NCBI RefSeq assembly: GCF_002865645.1
Contig: NW_020194638.1
Span: 1,295,974-1,359,973 of the forward strand
Direction of reading: 5' to 3'
DNA: 64,000 nucleotides
Source of the DNA: Hyaloscypha bicolor E
Taxonomy: Eukaryota > Ascomycota > Leotiomycetes > Helotiales > Hyaloscyphaceae
Of the stretch, positions 1 to 13,584 are shown in pieces. The position numbers and the translations under genes are program-made. The first letter of the stretch is position 1; each line of letters opens with the position of its first letter. The notes below the pieces were generated by a model. It did not search any database, was not told where the DNA came from, and saw only the letters and a program-made list of their open reading frames with translations.

Positions 1-336
1 TTTATATTTTCTTTTCTACTTTAATAAATATTATATTAATATTTATACAAGTATTATTATGCTTGATACTAGGATATATTTTATAATAATATTCCAAATA
101 TAAAATAGTTAAGATAAAAGATAGTAATAATATTAAAAAAAATTAAAAAAATTAACACAAAATAGTAATTATAAATAAAATAATTAATTTATTAGTTTAA
201 AAATACAGGAAATTAAAAGTTTAGTGTACTTAAATTGAATAGATAAGTTTATAGAGAAACTAGGCGAAAAGTACCTATAATAAAATTAGGATAACTATTT
301 CTAAATAAGGCTAATATTATTTTATAGTATAATAAT

Positions 337-825
337 ATATATATAAATTATATAAATAGGTATTAGATATTATAAATATATTCTTATTTAGATAAAGCTT
401 ATAATTAATTATATAAATAATTAGATTATATAAATATATTAGAATTATAATATAAGTAATTAATTATAAATAATATAGAATTATAATAAATAATAGAATT
501 ATATAAAATAATTAGTAAATAATTAGAATTATATAAATAATTAGAATTATATAAATAATTAGAATTATATAAATAATTAGAATTATATAAATAATTAGAA
601 TTATATAAATTATATGAAATTATATTTTCTAGTTAAGTAAAGTATTTTATAGGCTTAGCTAAATACTAGGAAATATATAGAAAAATACTTCTAGTTTTAG
701 AAAGAAATATTAATTAGTTTTTTATTAGAATTAATTTTTGGAATTAGTTATACTTATAAGTATTATTTTATAACTTACTTATCTTAATTATTTATATATT
801 ATTTTACTATTATATATCTTATATT
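337..825 (+). repeat. LTR of relic chromovirus A (5' copy, boundaries approximate)
   Basis: This stretch matches 15452-15770 over most of its length. Both copies share the same opening, an AGGTATTAGATATTA-like segment, and the same last 200 bases, and the match stops at about 825. It sits directly upstream of gag-pol-like coding remains on the same strand, as a 5' LTR should. It is longer than the second copy because of a tandem expansion at 521-610 and related degenerate units before it. RIP has erased the terminal TG/CA, so the ends are uncertain by several bases. Confidence 0.65.
521..610 (+). repeat. 18-bp tandem repeat, five exact copies, inside LTR A
   Basis: The unit AATTAGAATTATATAAAT occurs five times without a mismatch (521-538, 539-556, 557-574, 575-592, 593-610), with degenerate units just upstream. 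The sister LTR at 15452-15770 has only one such unit at the corresponding place, so the array expanded after the copies separated. The copies are identical in an otherwise RIP-scrambled element, so the expansion followed the RIP mutations. Confidence 0.9.
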
Positions 826-3800
826 CTAATTAATTTAATTTTTAGAAAGTAGTTTATTATAAAATAATTAAATTATTAATAAATAAAATATTAATAGCTA
901 AAGTATTAACTAGAAAAAGTATTTCTATTATTACTAAAATAATCTAACCGGATATTTAGAGAAATATCTAATTAAGTATTTTTTATATTATTTAATTAAA
1001 AAAAGAAAATAAAACTTAGATATTTCTAGAACTAGTAAATAGAATAATAATAATAAAGAAATTAGTAGTAACTTATTATTATATTACTAAGTTAGAAATA
1101 AAGATATAATAAAAAAAAGATTTAGAAAAACTAGAAACTTAGATTTATTATTTTAAAGATATTTAAATATCTAATATAAAACCTATTATATTTCTAGTAA
1201 TATTCTTAATTTAAAGAGCTCTAAAAACCCGAGAACTACTTACTTATTAGGAAAAGAATATTAAAGAAGTTTAGAATTTCTTTTATTAAGTAAAATTAAA
1301 ATAATATAAAAATAATAGAATTATTTAGGCTACTAATATAATAAAAGTTATATATTATATTTCTTATTTTAAAAATATAGCTAGAAATATCTAGAAATAT
1401 AGGAAGTAATTAGTAAGTATTAATATTATAAATTAGAAGACTTTTATTAAATTTATAAAGAATTCTATTTTAGATCTAGAAAACTATAATAATAATATTT
1501 TTACTAAATTTAAAAATACTAAATAATAGCTAGACTAGAATATCTAAAGCTTTATATCTTATTTAAATAATTTATTAAATAACTTAGAATATATGAATTT
1601 ATTATAAAAATAAAATAACTTATTTAGTAGCTTAAAATAAGAGATCCGAAATAAGATTAATTATTAAGGAAATACTTTATAAAAGAAAAAGAAGCTTATT
1701 TCTATTATTATAAAAATTAAGAATAATTTAAACCTATTTATTTAATAGAAATATAATAATAAGCTAATAAAAGAATAAAAGAAAAAAAAATAGAAAAAAA
1801 GAAAAAAGAAATAATAAAGAAAAATAAAATAAAAGTATATTTCTATTATAAAGTTTATAAAACCGGAATAGTAAAAGTATAATAATAAGATCTAATATAA
1901 TATTTATATTAGGATTTATAAAACCGGATATAATTTGCTTTATTTATTAGAAAAAGAATTATTATATTATTATTTATTCTAATTAAGGGAAACTAATTTA
2001 CTATAATTATAATAAGTCTAGCTATAAAATATATAAATATCTAGAACTAAAGAAGCCAGGAAACGAATATATTTTATAATAATTATATTTATTTATATTA
2101 TAGAAAATAAGGTTCCTAAAATAAGAATAGTAATTAAGATTATTATTAAAATAATAAAAGATAAATAAAAAGTTAAAGTATTAATAAACTCGGGTATAGA
2201 GACTAATTATATAAAAAAGAGATTAGCTTTAAATATAGGTATTTTATTAATATTAAAAGTAACTTTCTTATTCTTATTAGAAAAAAAAAGAATCTATTTA
2301 TATAAAAATTATATTTTTAAAATTATTACTAAGAATATACTAGGGAATTAAAAAAAGGCTAATATATATTTTATATTATATAATTTTAATTTAAACTATA
2401 TTAATATAATACTTAAATTCCTATAGTTTTACTAGGTTAATTCCCTAATTTTCTTTAGAGAAATAATATAGAAATATTAGATTTAATTATAAAAGATTAA
2501 AGTTCTAAATATTAGGAAATTTACTAAAATAATAAAATATAAAATATATGTTTTTTTATTAATTATTTATTTTATAATAAATAGCTAAAGAATTATTACT
2601 ATTATTATTAATAAAATAATTATATTTTCTAAAAAATATCGAGATCTTTTCTAAATATTTTCTATAAAGGCTATAGATATATTATCTAATTATTATATAA
2701 TAGAGTATTATATAGATTTAAAACTAGGGTTCTAATTATTATATAATCCTATATATATTTTATTAGAAAGAAAGCTTAAAGTTCTTTAGAAATATCTTAA
2801 TACTAGTCTAAAAAAGAAATAAATTTATTATTTTACTAACCTAGCTAGTATTCTAATTATATTTATTCTAAAGAAAAAAGGCAGCCTATATTTATATATT
2901 AATTACTAAAGTTTAAATAAGATTATTATTAAGAACCAAATACTATTATTATTTATTAGTAAAACTATAAATAGGCTTTATAAAATAAAGATATATATAA
3001 AGCTAAACTTAAAAAATATTTATTATTAGTTATAAATATAAGAAAATAATAAGTAAAAAATAATATTTTAAATATATTATAGATATTTTAAATACTATAT
3101 TATATTTTTTAAACTATTTAATACTCTAGTAATATTCTAGATATATATTAATTATATACTAATAAGCTTTATAAATATTATTTATATAATCTATTTAAAT
3201 AATATTTTAATTTATTTAGAAAACCTAAAATAATATATAATAGTAATCTAATATATATTTGAATAATTATAATAATACTAGCTTTTTATAAATTTAGTAA
3301 AATACAAGTTTAATATAAAGAAAATAAAGTTTCTAGAATTTATAATTAGCCTAGATAGTATAGAAATAGAAGCTAGTAGGATTATAGCTATTAGGAAATA
3401 ACTGGCCCTAAAAAATAATATTTGAGAAATTCAAGTATTTTTGAATTTTATTAACTTTTATTAGAAATTTATTTATAAATACTTTAGGATAATAAAAAAG
3501 TTAATTAATTTATTAAAAACTAGTAAAAACCTATAATATTATTTTAGCTAGATAAATAAAGCAAATAAGGCTTTTAAGAAGCTATAAATTATATTTATAA
3601 TAGTACTAATTCTTTATTATTTTAACCTAGCCTTAAAGATTTATATAAAAATAAATACTTTAGAATTTATAATTATAAATATAATTTCCTAGCTCTTTAA
3701 TAAGAAAATAGAAACCAGGTAATACTCTATTATTTTCTATTTAAAAAAGATAACTATAATTAAAAATAAGTATAAGATATATAATTCTAAACTTTTAGTT

Positions 3801-5800
3801 ATTATTCTAGTATTTTATATCTAGTAATATTATCTAATATATATCTAGTATATTATTATTATTAAGATAAATTATAATAACTTGAAATATTTTATAACTA
3901 AAAGAAAACTAAATAATTAATAAATAAGATAAGTAAAAAAGCTAGCTATTTTTAATTTTATTTTAGAATACTAGCCAGAATATAGTAATTCTATTAATAA
4001 ACTATTAAGAAAACTAGACTTTATAATAAGTATAAATAAAAATACTTTATTATTTATATTTTATAATAAGCTATAGAATATAAAATAAAAAGCCCTATAA
4101 ATAGTAATAATAGGATATTATATTATTTTTATAATATTATAATTTAAGGCCTAAGAAAAAGGAAATAAGTATTTCTTAATTAGTAAAATACTAAGAAAAT
4201 CTAAAAAGAAAATCTATTTTAGTAATAAATAGTACTAAAAATATTATTATTTAAGCCTATTACTAGTATAACTAGTTATAAATAATATATATTATGAATT
4301 CTAGCTATATAATAGCTAGATTTAAAATAGTATATAAGAAAGGCAAAGAGAAATTATTATTATAGTACTAAAGGCTTAATTTATTAATATAATATTAGTA
4401 ATATAAATAGTTCTTAAAAAAGACCTTTATTAAAGCTATTAAAACTTAGGAACTTAATATATCTAGATTATTAAAATATTAGGATATTATCTATATACTA
4501 AATAAGCTAGCTTTTAAAAAAAATTACTATAAGCTAATTATAATAATCTTATAAATAGGTATTTTAGTACTAATAAAATACTAGAGATTTTCTAAAGAAA
4601 GTATTTCTAGTAAAATATAAAAAAGAATATAAAAAACTATATTAAAACTTGCTTTATATATTAATAAATTAAGGTAAAAAAATATTTATTATATAATATA
4701 TTTAGTTTATTTCTTCTTTTTTCTAAATTATAGTAAGAAATTACTATAGACTTTATTATAAGGCTATTTTTTTTAGGTTTTATAATAAGATATATAATTT
4801 TATATTTATTATTATTAATAAATATATAAAAATTATATAATATATTCTAATTATTAAAGAGAGCTTAATTCCTGAATTAGTAGAGCTATTTATATATTAT
4901 ATTATTAAAGACTTTAGTATATTTATAGGTATAATCTCTAATAAAGAATCTGTTTTTATAAATAAGTTTTAGTTAAATTTATATTTCTATTTAAAAGTTT
5001 AATAATAACTAAATATAGTATTTTACTTATAAACTATTAAATAAATAGAAAATCTAAACTAAACTCTAGAATAGTATTTAAGGTACTATATTAGTTACTA
5101 ATAAGATAACTAGATAATAAAGCTTATTTTTATAGAATTTATATATAATAACTTTATATATTTAATAATAGGAATTTCTTTATTTTATATATTAAAAATA
5201 ATATTTCAGAAAAAGAAGTATTAGTAATATAAGAAAAAATATAGAAAATTTAAATAGAATAGAAAATATTAGAGAAGTAATAATAAAAAAAAATATTATA
5301 ATAAGAAATATATTAATAAGAAATTTAATATATATAATAAAGTTATATTTTATATAAAGAATATTTAATAGTTATAATCTAATATAAAACTAATAAATAA
5401 ATATTTTGGCCTCTTTAAAGTTCTAAAAATTATAGAAATATATAAATAAATATATTATTTGAAATTATTATTATTATATTAGATTTATAATATTTTCTAT
5501 ATTTCTTTTTTAGAACTATAGTACTTATAAGCTAGTACTATAATAGAACTAGAACTAGTTAAGATTAAGAGTAAAGAAGAATTCGAGATAAAATCTATTA
5601 TAGTTTATAAAAAGAATAAAAAAGAAAAAAAGTATCTTATTTATTAAAAAGGCTACTTACTAATAAATAATATATAGGAACTACTAAGTAATCTAGAAAA
5701 TATAGCTTAAGAATTATAAGAATACTTAAAAAAAAGTAATATTATAATACTATTAACTAAATAGAAATATAAAAAATAAATACTTTTATTAGGAAATTAT
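826..5800 (+). mobile_element. Ty3/gypsy chromovirus relic A, internal region (dead)
   Basis: Read on the plus strand with stops ignored, polyprotein domains appear in the usual order. There is a retropepsin-like stretch near 2165-2265 with the catalytic D-S-G decayed to N-S-G; a reverse transcriptase at about 2870-3500, where the fingers region, a GLNKI-like stretch and the palm are visible and YLDD has become YLNN; RNase H at about 3540-3880; an integrase core at about 4690-5130 with an S-N-K-E-S-V-F stretch; and a C-terminal chromodomain at about 5575-5720 (YLIY.KGY-like). The chromodomain after integrase places it in the chromoviruses. Many in-frame stops and Asp-to-Asn changes fit G-to-A RIP. 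No 3' LTR was found before relic B begins, so the 3' end is lost or unrecognisable. Confidence 0.8.
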
Positions 5801-6532
5801 TAAAAATCATATATTTATTCTTAAAAAAACTATATAAAAATTATTAAAAACTTTAAAAACTCTAATTTCTATATTTTATAAATACCTTACTTTTATAACT
5901 ATTTTTTATTATTCTTATTATTATTCTTATTAAAATTCTCTTAAGAAATAAATAATAAATTAGCTTATAAAACTATTAGCTATTAGTAAGAAATAAGAAA
6001 AAAGTAAGCTTATTTAATACTAAAGAATATTAATTATATTATTAAGAGTATTTTATACTTATACTAAGCTAGTAAGAATTACTTAACTTATTTCTTGAAT
6101 TATTAAAGGAATTTATTAGCCTTAAATAATAACTTTAATATAAGAAATATATATTATTTAGTATAAAAGAAAAATAGTAATAGTTTTTTTTCTTTTAGAT
6201 AAAAAATAAGAAAAATATTTATATATATTAATAGCTTAAAAAAAGTAATTTAATTATATTATATATATTTAAGGAATCTTAAATAATATTAGAATAAGAA
6301 ATAAATAAAGGAAATTATAACTTATAGAATTATATTTCTTATTTTTAAAATAATAATAATTATATATTAAATAATTATTATTTTTAATATAAGTAAGATT
6401 AGGAAACTTAGTAATATTCTTGAAATATTAAAGATAATAAAAGTAAATTAAGGATATAGAAATATTAGCTAAACGGGTAATAATAGGCTAATAAATACTA
6501 AAAGAAGTATTTATTTTAATAAATAAAAAAGT
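5800..6532. other. AT-rich stretch with no recognisable feature
   Basis: This lies between the chromodomain of relic A and the 5' LTR of relic B. It is AT-saturated. I could not align it by eye to LTR A (337-825), so the 3' LTR of relic A may be missing. Nothing else is supported. Confidence 0.5.
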
Positions 6533-6830
6533 TATAATATATATAGGATTATATGTAATTTAAAAATATATAATAAACCTCGGATATTATAGGTATTAAT
6601 TAGAGAGTTCGGTAGCCCTTTAATATTCTAACTAACTACTATTTATATTATATATATTAGACTTATAAATTACTAATTATATATATACTATTAGGGCCTC
6701 CTATTTAGAGAGGGCTTCCCTAAACCTTATAGGAGAGATAGAGATTAGTTCTATACTAAATTTAATACTATAGTTTTATAATATACTAATTTATTCTATT
6801 ATCTTATTACCTACTAATAAATATCTTATA
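6533..6830 (+). repeat. 298-bp LTR B, 5' copy (RIP-damaged)
   Basis: It aligns end to end with the near-intact solo LTR at 13585-13882 (read on the minus strand) and with 14498-14795, all exactly 298 bp. The intact copy starts TGTGATG and ends CCTCACA; here these have become TATAATA and TCTTATA, as expected for C-to-T and G-to-A changes. A TATA-like stretch and a conserved GGGCCTCCTATTTAGAG block lie inside. It is followed directly by the internal region of relic B. Confidence 0.85.
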
Positions 6831-9800
6831 AGCTAATCTCTCTATTTTTAAAGAAAATAGTTTAATAAGTAATTATATCTCAAAATCTGCAAAATATATA
6901 ACTCTTTACTAAAGCTATTCCTATAAAAGAAGTTAAATAGATTAACCCTAATATAAGTAATAATAAAGGCTTATCTAATACTTTTAATAGGGCCCCTTAG
7001 GAGCCTCTGAGAGCTAGTAATAATAATATAAATAATCCCGGTAATAATTAAGATACTAAGATTAATACCTGAATTACTATTACCTAAGCTATAGAATAAG
7101 GCTTATATACTAAAGTTAAAACGCTCTAATAAAAGCAAGAATTAGTAAATATAATTAACTAATATATCCTATAATTAGAATAATATAAGAATACCCTTAG
7201 GAATATCTTATAGTTTATTATATCTTATAGAAACTCTATTTATAAGTCTATCTTATTTTCCTTAGTAATTCCTACTAGGGAACTTCCTAAAATAGAATTA
7301 GAACCTACTTCTTTTCCTAATATAATAAGCTTTAAGAGTAATCTCAATACTATTTATTAGGAGCTACTATATAATATCCTAAAAATATATTTGAACTAAA
7401 AAAAGCTTTTTAAGATCTGGATACCTAACTTATATTATAAAAAGTCTTTTAAGAAATATAGAATATTTGTATTTTTCTAAAAAGTAGTCTTTAGGACCTA
7501 ACCTTAGACTTATAATAAATACTTTTCTAGAGTTAACTCTATTATAAGTACCTTTAGAAACAAATCTTATAATACTTAAAAGGCTATAATAAAGTAAAGC
7601 CTACTATTATATAAGGTCTATTAGGAGTAATTTAAGGCCTACTTGGCTAATATATTTCAAGTATCTCAAATCCGTTAATAAGATACCTTTAAAGAACTCC
7701 GAGATCTTTATTAGAAAAATAGTAAGATAGTTATTAAGTTATATACTTAGATAATTAGTCTCGAAATTAACTAGAACCTATATCCTAAGAGAAACCGGAT
7801 CTGAATTCTTAATACTACTTTATCTAATTATAAGACTTATTAGATACTTATATTTATTCTTTTAGGAAATAAGGTAATATTTATTTCCAAATAGCTTAAG
7901 AAAGCTCAGAAAGCAAAATATATTACTTATCCTAAATTAAGAAAAGTAAAAACAGGAAAGTCTAATAAGGGTAACTCTGCCCCTAAAAACCCTAACTTAG
8001 CGAATTCTAATTTATAAGGCTATTAAAAAAAGAAGAATAAGTTCTAAAGATTATATAAGAAACCCTTAAGTAATACTTTAGCCCTTTTAAGGCCTTAATA
8101 AAGTACTAGTTCTATTTCAGGTATAATTTATTAGATTTATAAATAGAAAAAATACTTCTTAGGAAATACGAAATATTTCAAGTATATTAAATAGACTTAA
8201 TAGAACCCTAATAAGGCCAAAACTATAAAAGAGTTAAGGTATCTATAGAAGTAGGTTAATACTATAGCTATAGAAAAGTACTTTAAAAAAGACTCTTTTA
8301 AGAAATAGGGAAAAAAAAAGACTAAATATTAAATATTAATAATTTTAGCTATAATAAAAAAGATATATTACTTTATATAACTATTTAAGTAAGATTAATA
8401 TAACTAGAAATAAGTGCCTTAGAGATATATAGTAGACTTAATAATACTGGATTAGATTATAATTTCCTTAATAATAATTGGGCTTAAAGCTAGGACTTTA
8501 TTATCTTAGCTAAATATAACTAAAAATTTATAATCTTTTATAGGAACTAATTTAAGATCTATTAAGCCTATAATCTTAAGATATTTATTATAGATAATTA
8601 TAGCAAGATACGTTTTTTTTAAGTTCCGGTTCTATAAATATAAGAATATTAGCTTTTATAGCCTCGTCTTTAGTATAGAATTTTATAAAATAACTTTTAT
8701 ATAATATATAAACTATATTAAGAAATAATAAGTATATATACTTATATAGCCTAATAATATTAAGATCCTAATATTAAAAGAGTTTAGTAAGAAGCTTAAC
8801 TAATACCCTAAGCTAGTACCTCAAGTCTTATTCTTAACTAAAGATAAATATAATTATTCTAGATAATGGGCTTTATATATTTATAATAGTTACTAGGTTT
8901 CTGCTTTATTATATAGTTCTAGTAATACTAAATAGGAGTTTTTAATATAGTAAATTAATATTCTCTAGAAAAGGGCCTTAGAGATACCTATTTACCTCTA
9001 GAATAATAAATATAAAGATTTCTTAGAGGTTTTTAACTCTAATAAAGCTTCGGAACTTCCTAATCTTAGTAATATTAAATACTCTATTAATATAAATAAT
9101 ATAGTCTCATATAAGCCTTTATATAATTTATTAGAAACCTAACTAGAAATATTATATCTATATTTATAAGATATACTTTATAAATATTAGATAAGGCCTA
9201 GTAAAAGCCTAATAGGGGCACCTATTCTTTTTATTCTTAAGAAAGATAAAGAACTATATCTTTATATTAATTATTATAATTAAGAATTAGTATTTGCTTT
9301 CTCTTATTAATAAGACTCTTAACTAGTTCCGAGAAGCTAAGATCTTTATAAAGCTAGATCTTAAGGATATATATTATTAGGTAAGAATTTATAAAGAATA
9401 CGAGTAAAAAACGGCTTTTAGGACCTACTATAGCTATTTTAAATATCTTATAATACCTTTTAGGCTAGCTAATATACTAGTTATATTTTAAGTATATATT
9501 AATATTATACTTATAGGGCTCCTAGATTATTTCATAATTATTTATTTAGATAATATTCTTATTTATTTCCGAAATAAAAATAAATACTATAATTATATTT
9601 ATTAGGTATTTACTAAGCTATATAAAAATAACCTATTTTATAAACTTAGTAAATACGAGTTTAATATTAAGGAAGTCGAATTTTTGGGCTTTCTTATTAG
9701 AATAAAAAATATTTATACGGATCCTAAATAGGTCTATAATATTATTAAATAGCCAGAACTAGAATTATTCTATAATATCTAAATATTTCTTGAATTTACT

Positions 9801-12427
9801 AATTTCTATTATAGGTTTATCTATTATTACTCTTAGGTAACTATAGGCTTAATAAACCTTTTAAAAGAAATAGAAAAGGGCCGGAAATCCGGTCTCTTTA
9901 TATAGATAAATAAAATAGCTAAAAGCTTTAAGACTTTAAAAAAAGCTTTTACTATAATACCTGTCCTAGTTTATTTTAACTTTTCTAAGAAAATTTATAT
10001 TAAAACTAATATATCGAAATTCGTAATTACTAGTACTATTTTATAATAAGTTAATTCTAGTAATAGCCCGAAAAAATACTAGTATCTAATAATATTCTAG
10101 TTCCGGAAACTTTCCGGAGCCAAATATAACTATAGTACCTATAATAGAGAGCTATTTATAATTATTAAAGCCTTTAAATATTAGTACTATTATCTTAAAG
10201 AATCCAGATTCATAATTAAGGTTATTATAGACTATAATAACCTCTAATATTTTATAGAAATAAAGTATCTAAAAAGCTATTAAGTATATTAGGTAATATA
10301 TCTTATAATATATAAATTTAATATTATTTACTATAAAGGCGCCTTAAACCTAGTAAATAGATCTAATAAAAGACCTAATTATAAAGAAAATCCTATTAAT
10401 ATAATTTAGCTTCTAATTTTTTAGAATAAGTTAAAGAAAGCTTTTATAGTTACGATTTAGAAGTTCTTATAAATATCTAAAGAGTCTTTTCTTTAGAATA
10501 GGCATTATTTAATACTTACTATATTCGTAATAGCCAAGGAAAAATATTTATTATAAGATAAGTAAATAGATTATCTTATAAATTCCTTAACTATAGAATT
10601 AGTTAAGAAGCAAGGTATAAGAAGATACTTTAAAGGCTTTATTACTATAGCTAAGGTAATAAGGGTATCTATAACTATATTACTTAATAGAACTAAAAAC
10701 TTCTTAATTCCCCGAGTTTTTAAATTAGATAATTATAAATACCTAATTCCCTATATATAAATATATATAACTACTAAAAAAGCTATAGTACTAGCTCCTT
10801 TATCTAAATTCCTTCTAGATATTATCTAGATAGCTTAGAGAAATAATTCTTAATATTAGAATATTATAAAATAGAGGTTTAGTAAGAAAAATACTAAAAG
10901 AAAAGAAATCTAAAAAAATAATTTGGGCTTATTTAGGTACTATTTAAGAATTATTATACCTAATAATCCCGCTTTATATTAAGAAGTTATAAAGCTTTAT
11001 TATAATAACCTAATAGCTAGATATTATAGAATAGAGAAAACTCTCGAGCTTCTTAGAAAGTCCTAGTATTAGGAGAATATAGAAAGAGATATTTATAATT
11101 ATTATTAAGAATATAATATTTACTAGAAAGTTAAGATAAAGAGGCATTTGCTATATAATCTACTTAGTAGTTTATTATAGCCTAAGAGATCCTAGAATAA
11201 GGTTTCTATAAATTTTATTATAGGTTTACTATTATATAAGAACTTAGTAAAAGGTCCTAATTTTAATATAATTCTTATAGTTATTAACTAGTACTCTAAA
11301 ATAGCAAGATATATTATATATTATAAGACTATTAATTTTCCGAAGCTTACTAAGATTATATAGGAATATATTTTCTTAATTTTTAGCTTCTCTAATAAAA
11401 TTATTTCCGACCGAGAAACGGTATTTACTAGCTAGTTCTAGTCCGCTTTCTACTTCTATTTAATATATAAATAGTATTTGAGTATAGCTTATTATTCTTA
11501 GATAAATAATTAGATAAAAAAGCAAAACCAGGCCCTGAAATACTACCTGAAATATTATTATAATACCTAAAAAAATAACTAGTTTAAGAAGTTATCTTTT
11601 ACGGAATTTATATATAATAACTCAAAATATTAGATTTTATAAAATATATTTTTCTATATATATTATAAATACTACTCTTAATTTCTATAGAATCCTGAGA
11701 ATAGGATTATAGAAAAGATATTAGCTATATATAAGAGATTAGAAACCCTTAAAGTAAAGTAAAAAAAGCTTAAGAATTTATAATATTATATATAAAATAA
11801 CCGGGAAACCTACTATAATAAATACCGGTTAGCTAAATACTATTTTAAAAAAGCCTAGATAATACTATTAATAAGAAATATTAAACTTAAAGCAAGAAAG
11901 CTTAAGCCAAAATTTATAAGTCTATTTAGGATTCTTAAATATATTAGTAATTTGGTATATAAGTTAGAATTACTAAGTATATATAATTATTTATATCTAA
12001 CTTTCTATATTTCCTTTTTTAAAAAATATATAATAAAAAAGAATTAGAAGCTATATTTATATTTCTCTAAAGAACTTCCGGAATTAGTAAATAATAATAA
12101 AAAATAAGAATAGGAAATAGAAGCTATTATTAATTACTAATAAGATAATAGAAATAAGAAGTAATAGTATTTAATTAAATAGAAAGCCTAGCCTAAAAAT
12201 TATAATATCTAATTACCTGCTTTCCCTAATTTTAAAAATTTTAAGGAATTTCTAAAATTATATAACTAAAATTATAGCTTAAAATCCGAAATTATCTTTT
12301 AATAATTTCTTAAAATTAAAAAGAATTCTGAACTACTAAGAAAAAGGCTACTTAAAAAAAAAAGAGGACCTAAATAGCTAAGAAAAGGTCCGGAATAATA
12401 ATAGAGATACTTTTTCTCTAGGTTTTT
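6831..12427 (+). mobile_element. Ty3/gypsy chromovirus relic B, internal region (dead)
   Basis: Less mutated than relic A. A gag-like region runs from about 6950 to 8300. A protease-like stretch lies near 8430-8530. Reverse transcriptase at about 9150-9620 shows APILF(.)(.)KKDKEL, a K-L-D-L-K-D motif and Y-L-D-N where YLDD is expected. RNase H is at about 9890-10340. Integrase at about 10930-11650 includes I-S-D-R-E-T-V-F-T. A chromodomain (YLIKWKAWP) is at about 12110-12260. Many in-frame stops make it non-functional. The chromodomain and the self-primer-like site fit the Tf1/sushi lineage. The 3' LTR may be 14498-14795, but about 2 kb of other sequence, including a solo LTR, lies between, so the 3' boundary is unresolved. 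Confidence 0.82.
6833..6841 (+). other. Putative self-primer binding site of relic B
   Basis: CTAATCTCT starts three bases after the LTR end and is the exact reverse complement of AGAGATTAG at 6740-6748 inside the same LTR. No tRNA-complementary primer site is apparent. Tf1/sushi-type chromoviruses of fungi prime reverse transcription with the 5' end of their own transcript, so this pairing suggests that the transcript (R region) begins near 6740. The assignment to self-priming is inference from a 9-base match. Confidence 0.5.
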
Positions 12428-12600
12428 GTAATAGTGGTCACCAAAAGGGCAGCAAGTCAGGGAGCAATCCAAAGTAGTATTGTGACTGAAACTTGAAGAA
12501 GCAAGTGAGTCGTGGGAGGTGCGAAGCCTTATGGGCTTGCGTACGGACCACGCGCACGCACGTGCTCGCTAGGATGCTTGGGCACTCTATGACAGTTTTT
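12428..12600. other. Normal-GC island after relic B pol
   Basis: About 170 bases of balanced composition, with CpG-containing runs such as CACGCGCACGCACG, sit between AT-ruined flanks directly after the chromodomain region. It is probably the untranslated tail of relic B that escaped RIP, or a later insertion. I recognise no gene or RNA in it. Confidence 0.5.
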
Positions 12601-13584
12601 TACTTATAAAGGTTTTCTAGGGTTTTATTAAGGCTTATGAGAATTATATTTAAATTATTAGAAAAAGATTTAGGATTAAGAAAGGTTTATTATAAATAAA
12701 CTAGCTATAGGTATCTCAAATAAATAAATTCTAATTCCTATAAATTCCTAATTCCCAAAGCAAGAATACTAAATACTAGTCCTATTTAGGACTTAGTAAA
12801 GAATTAGTTAATACTTTCCGGAATTTGCTTATTTCTTAATGAGATATAGTTATACTATAATAATATTAATATTAAGGATATTAAAAGAAGTAAATAAGGA
12901 ACTTATAATAGCTATATATACTTTACGGAAGGCCCGAACTTCTAAAGTCAGGTCCCAAATAGCTATAAGTATTATATTATTAGTATTTAAAGTACTAGTA
13001 ATAGATTACTTAGTAATCTCGGTAATAAGCTTAGTAATAAGATTAATGCCTTAAAGGTAAATATTATGGTATTTCTTTAAGGAATTAATAAATACCTAAG
13101 TATATTAGAAAAAACTTATCTTTAGAATACTAACCTAAGTAATATTATTATTTGCCTTATTAAAACAGGAAAAAGAATTCCGAAGCTTATTAGTATTCTT
13201 CTAGTCTTTAAAAACCCAATTAATAATATTATTCTTATTAGTATAATACTATTTAGAATATATTTTAAGAAATTTCTTAAAGGTTATAATAATATCTTTC
13301 TAGAACTAGTAAGCCTCTAATAAGTAATAAGGAATCTGAAATTATATTAGCTTTAATAGATATTAAAGCTAAAGAACTTACTAATATATAAAACTCAGAA
13401 CCCTTATTATAATAGTTATAATTCTTCTTACTAGATACTATAGTATATAAGATAAAGGAATTAATAAGCAAATACTTAAAATATTTCAAGTATTTACTAG
13501 TAATAAGAAAAAAGGCTATGAGGTTACCTTTATACTTATTATTATAGGAATGGATAATAAAGCCAGAAGAAGATATTATAGAAT
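12601..13584. other. AT-rich transposon-like sequence, unassigned
   Basis: RIP-like composition returns. Short open frames of 71 and 122 codons occur here, but their composition is that of the degraded repeats and they resemble no family I know. No domain is recognisable on either strand. Confidence 0.5.
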
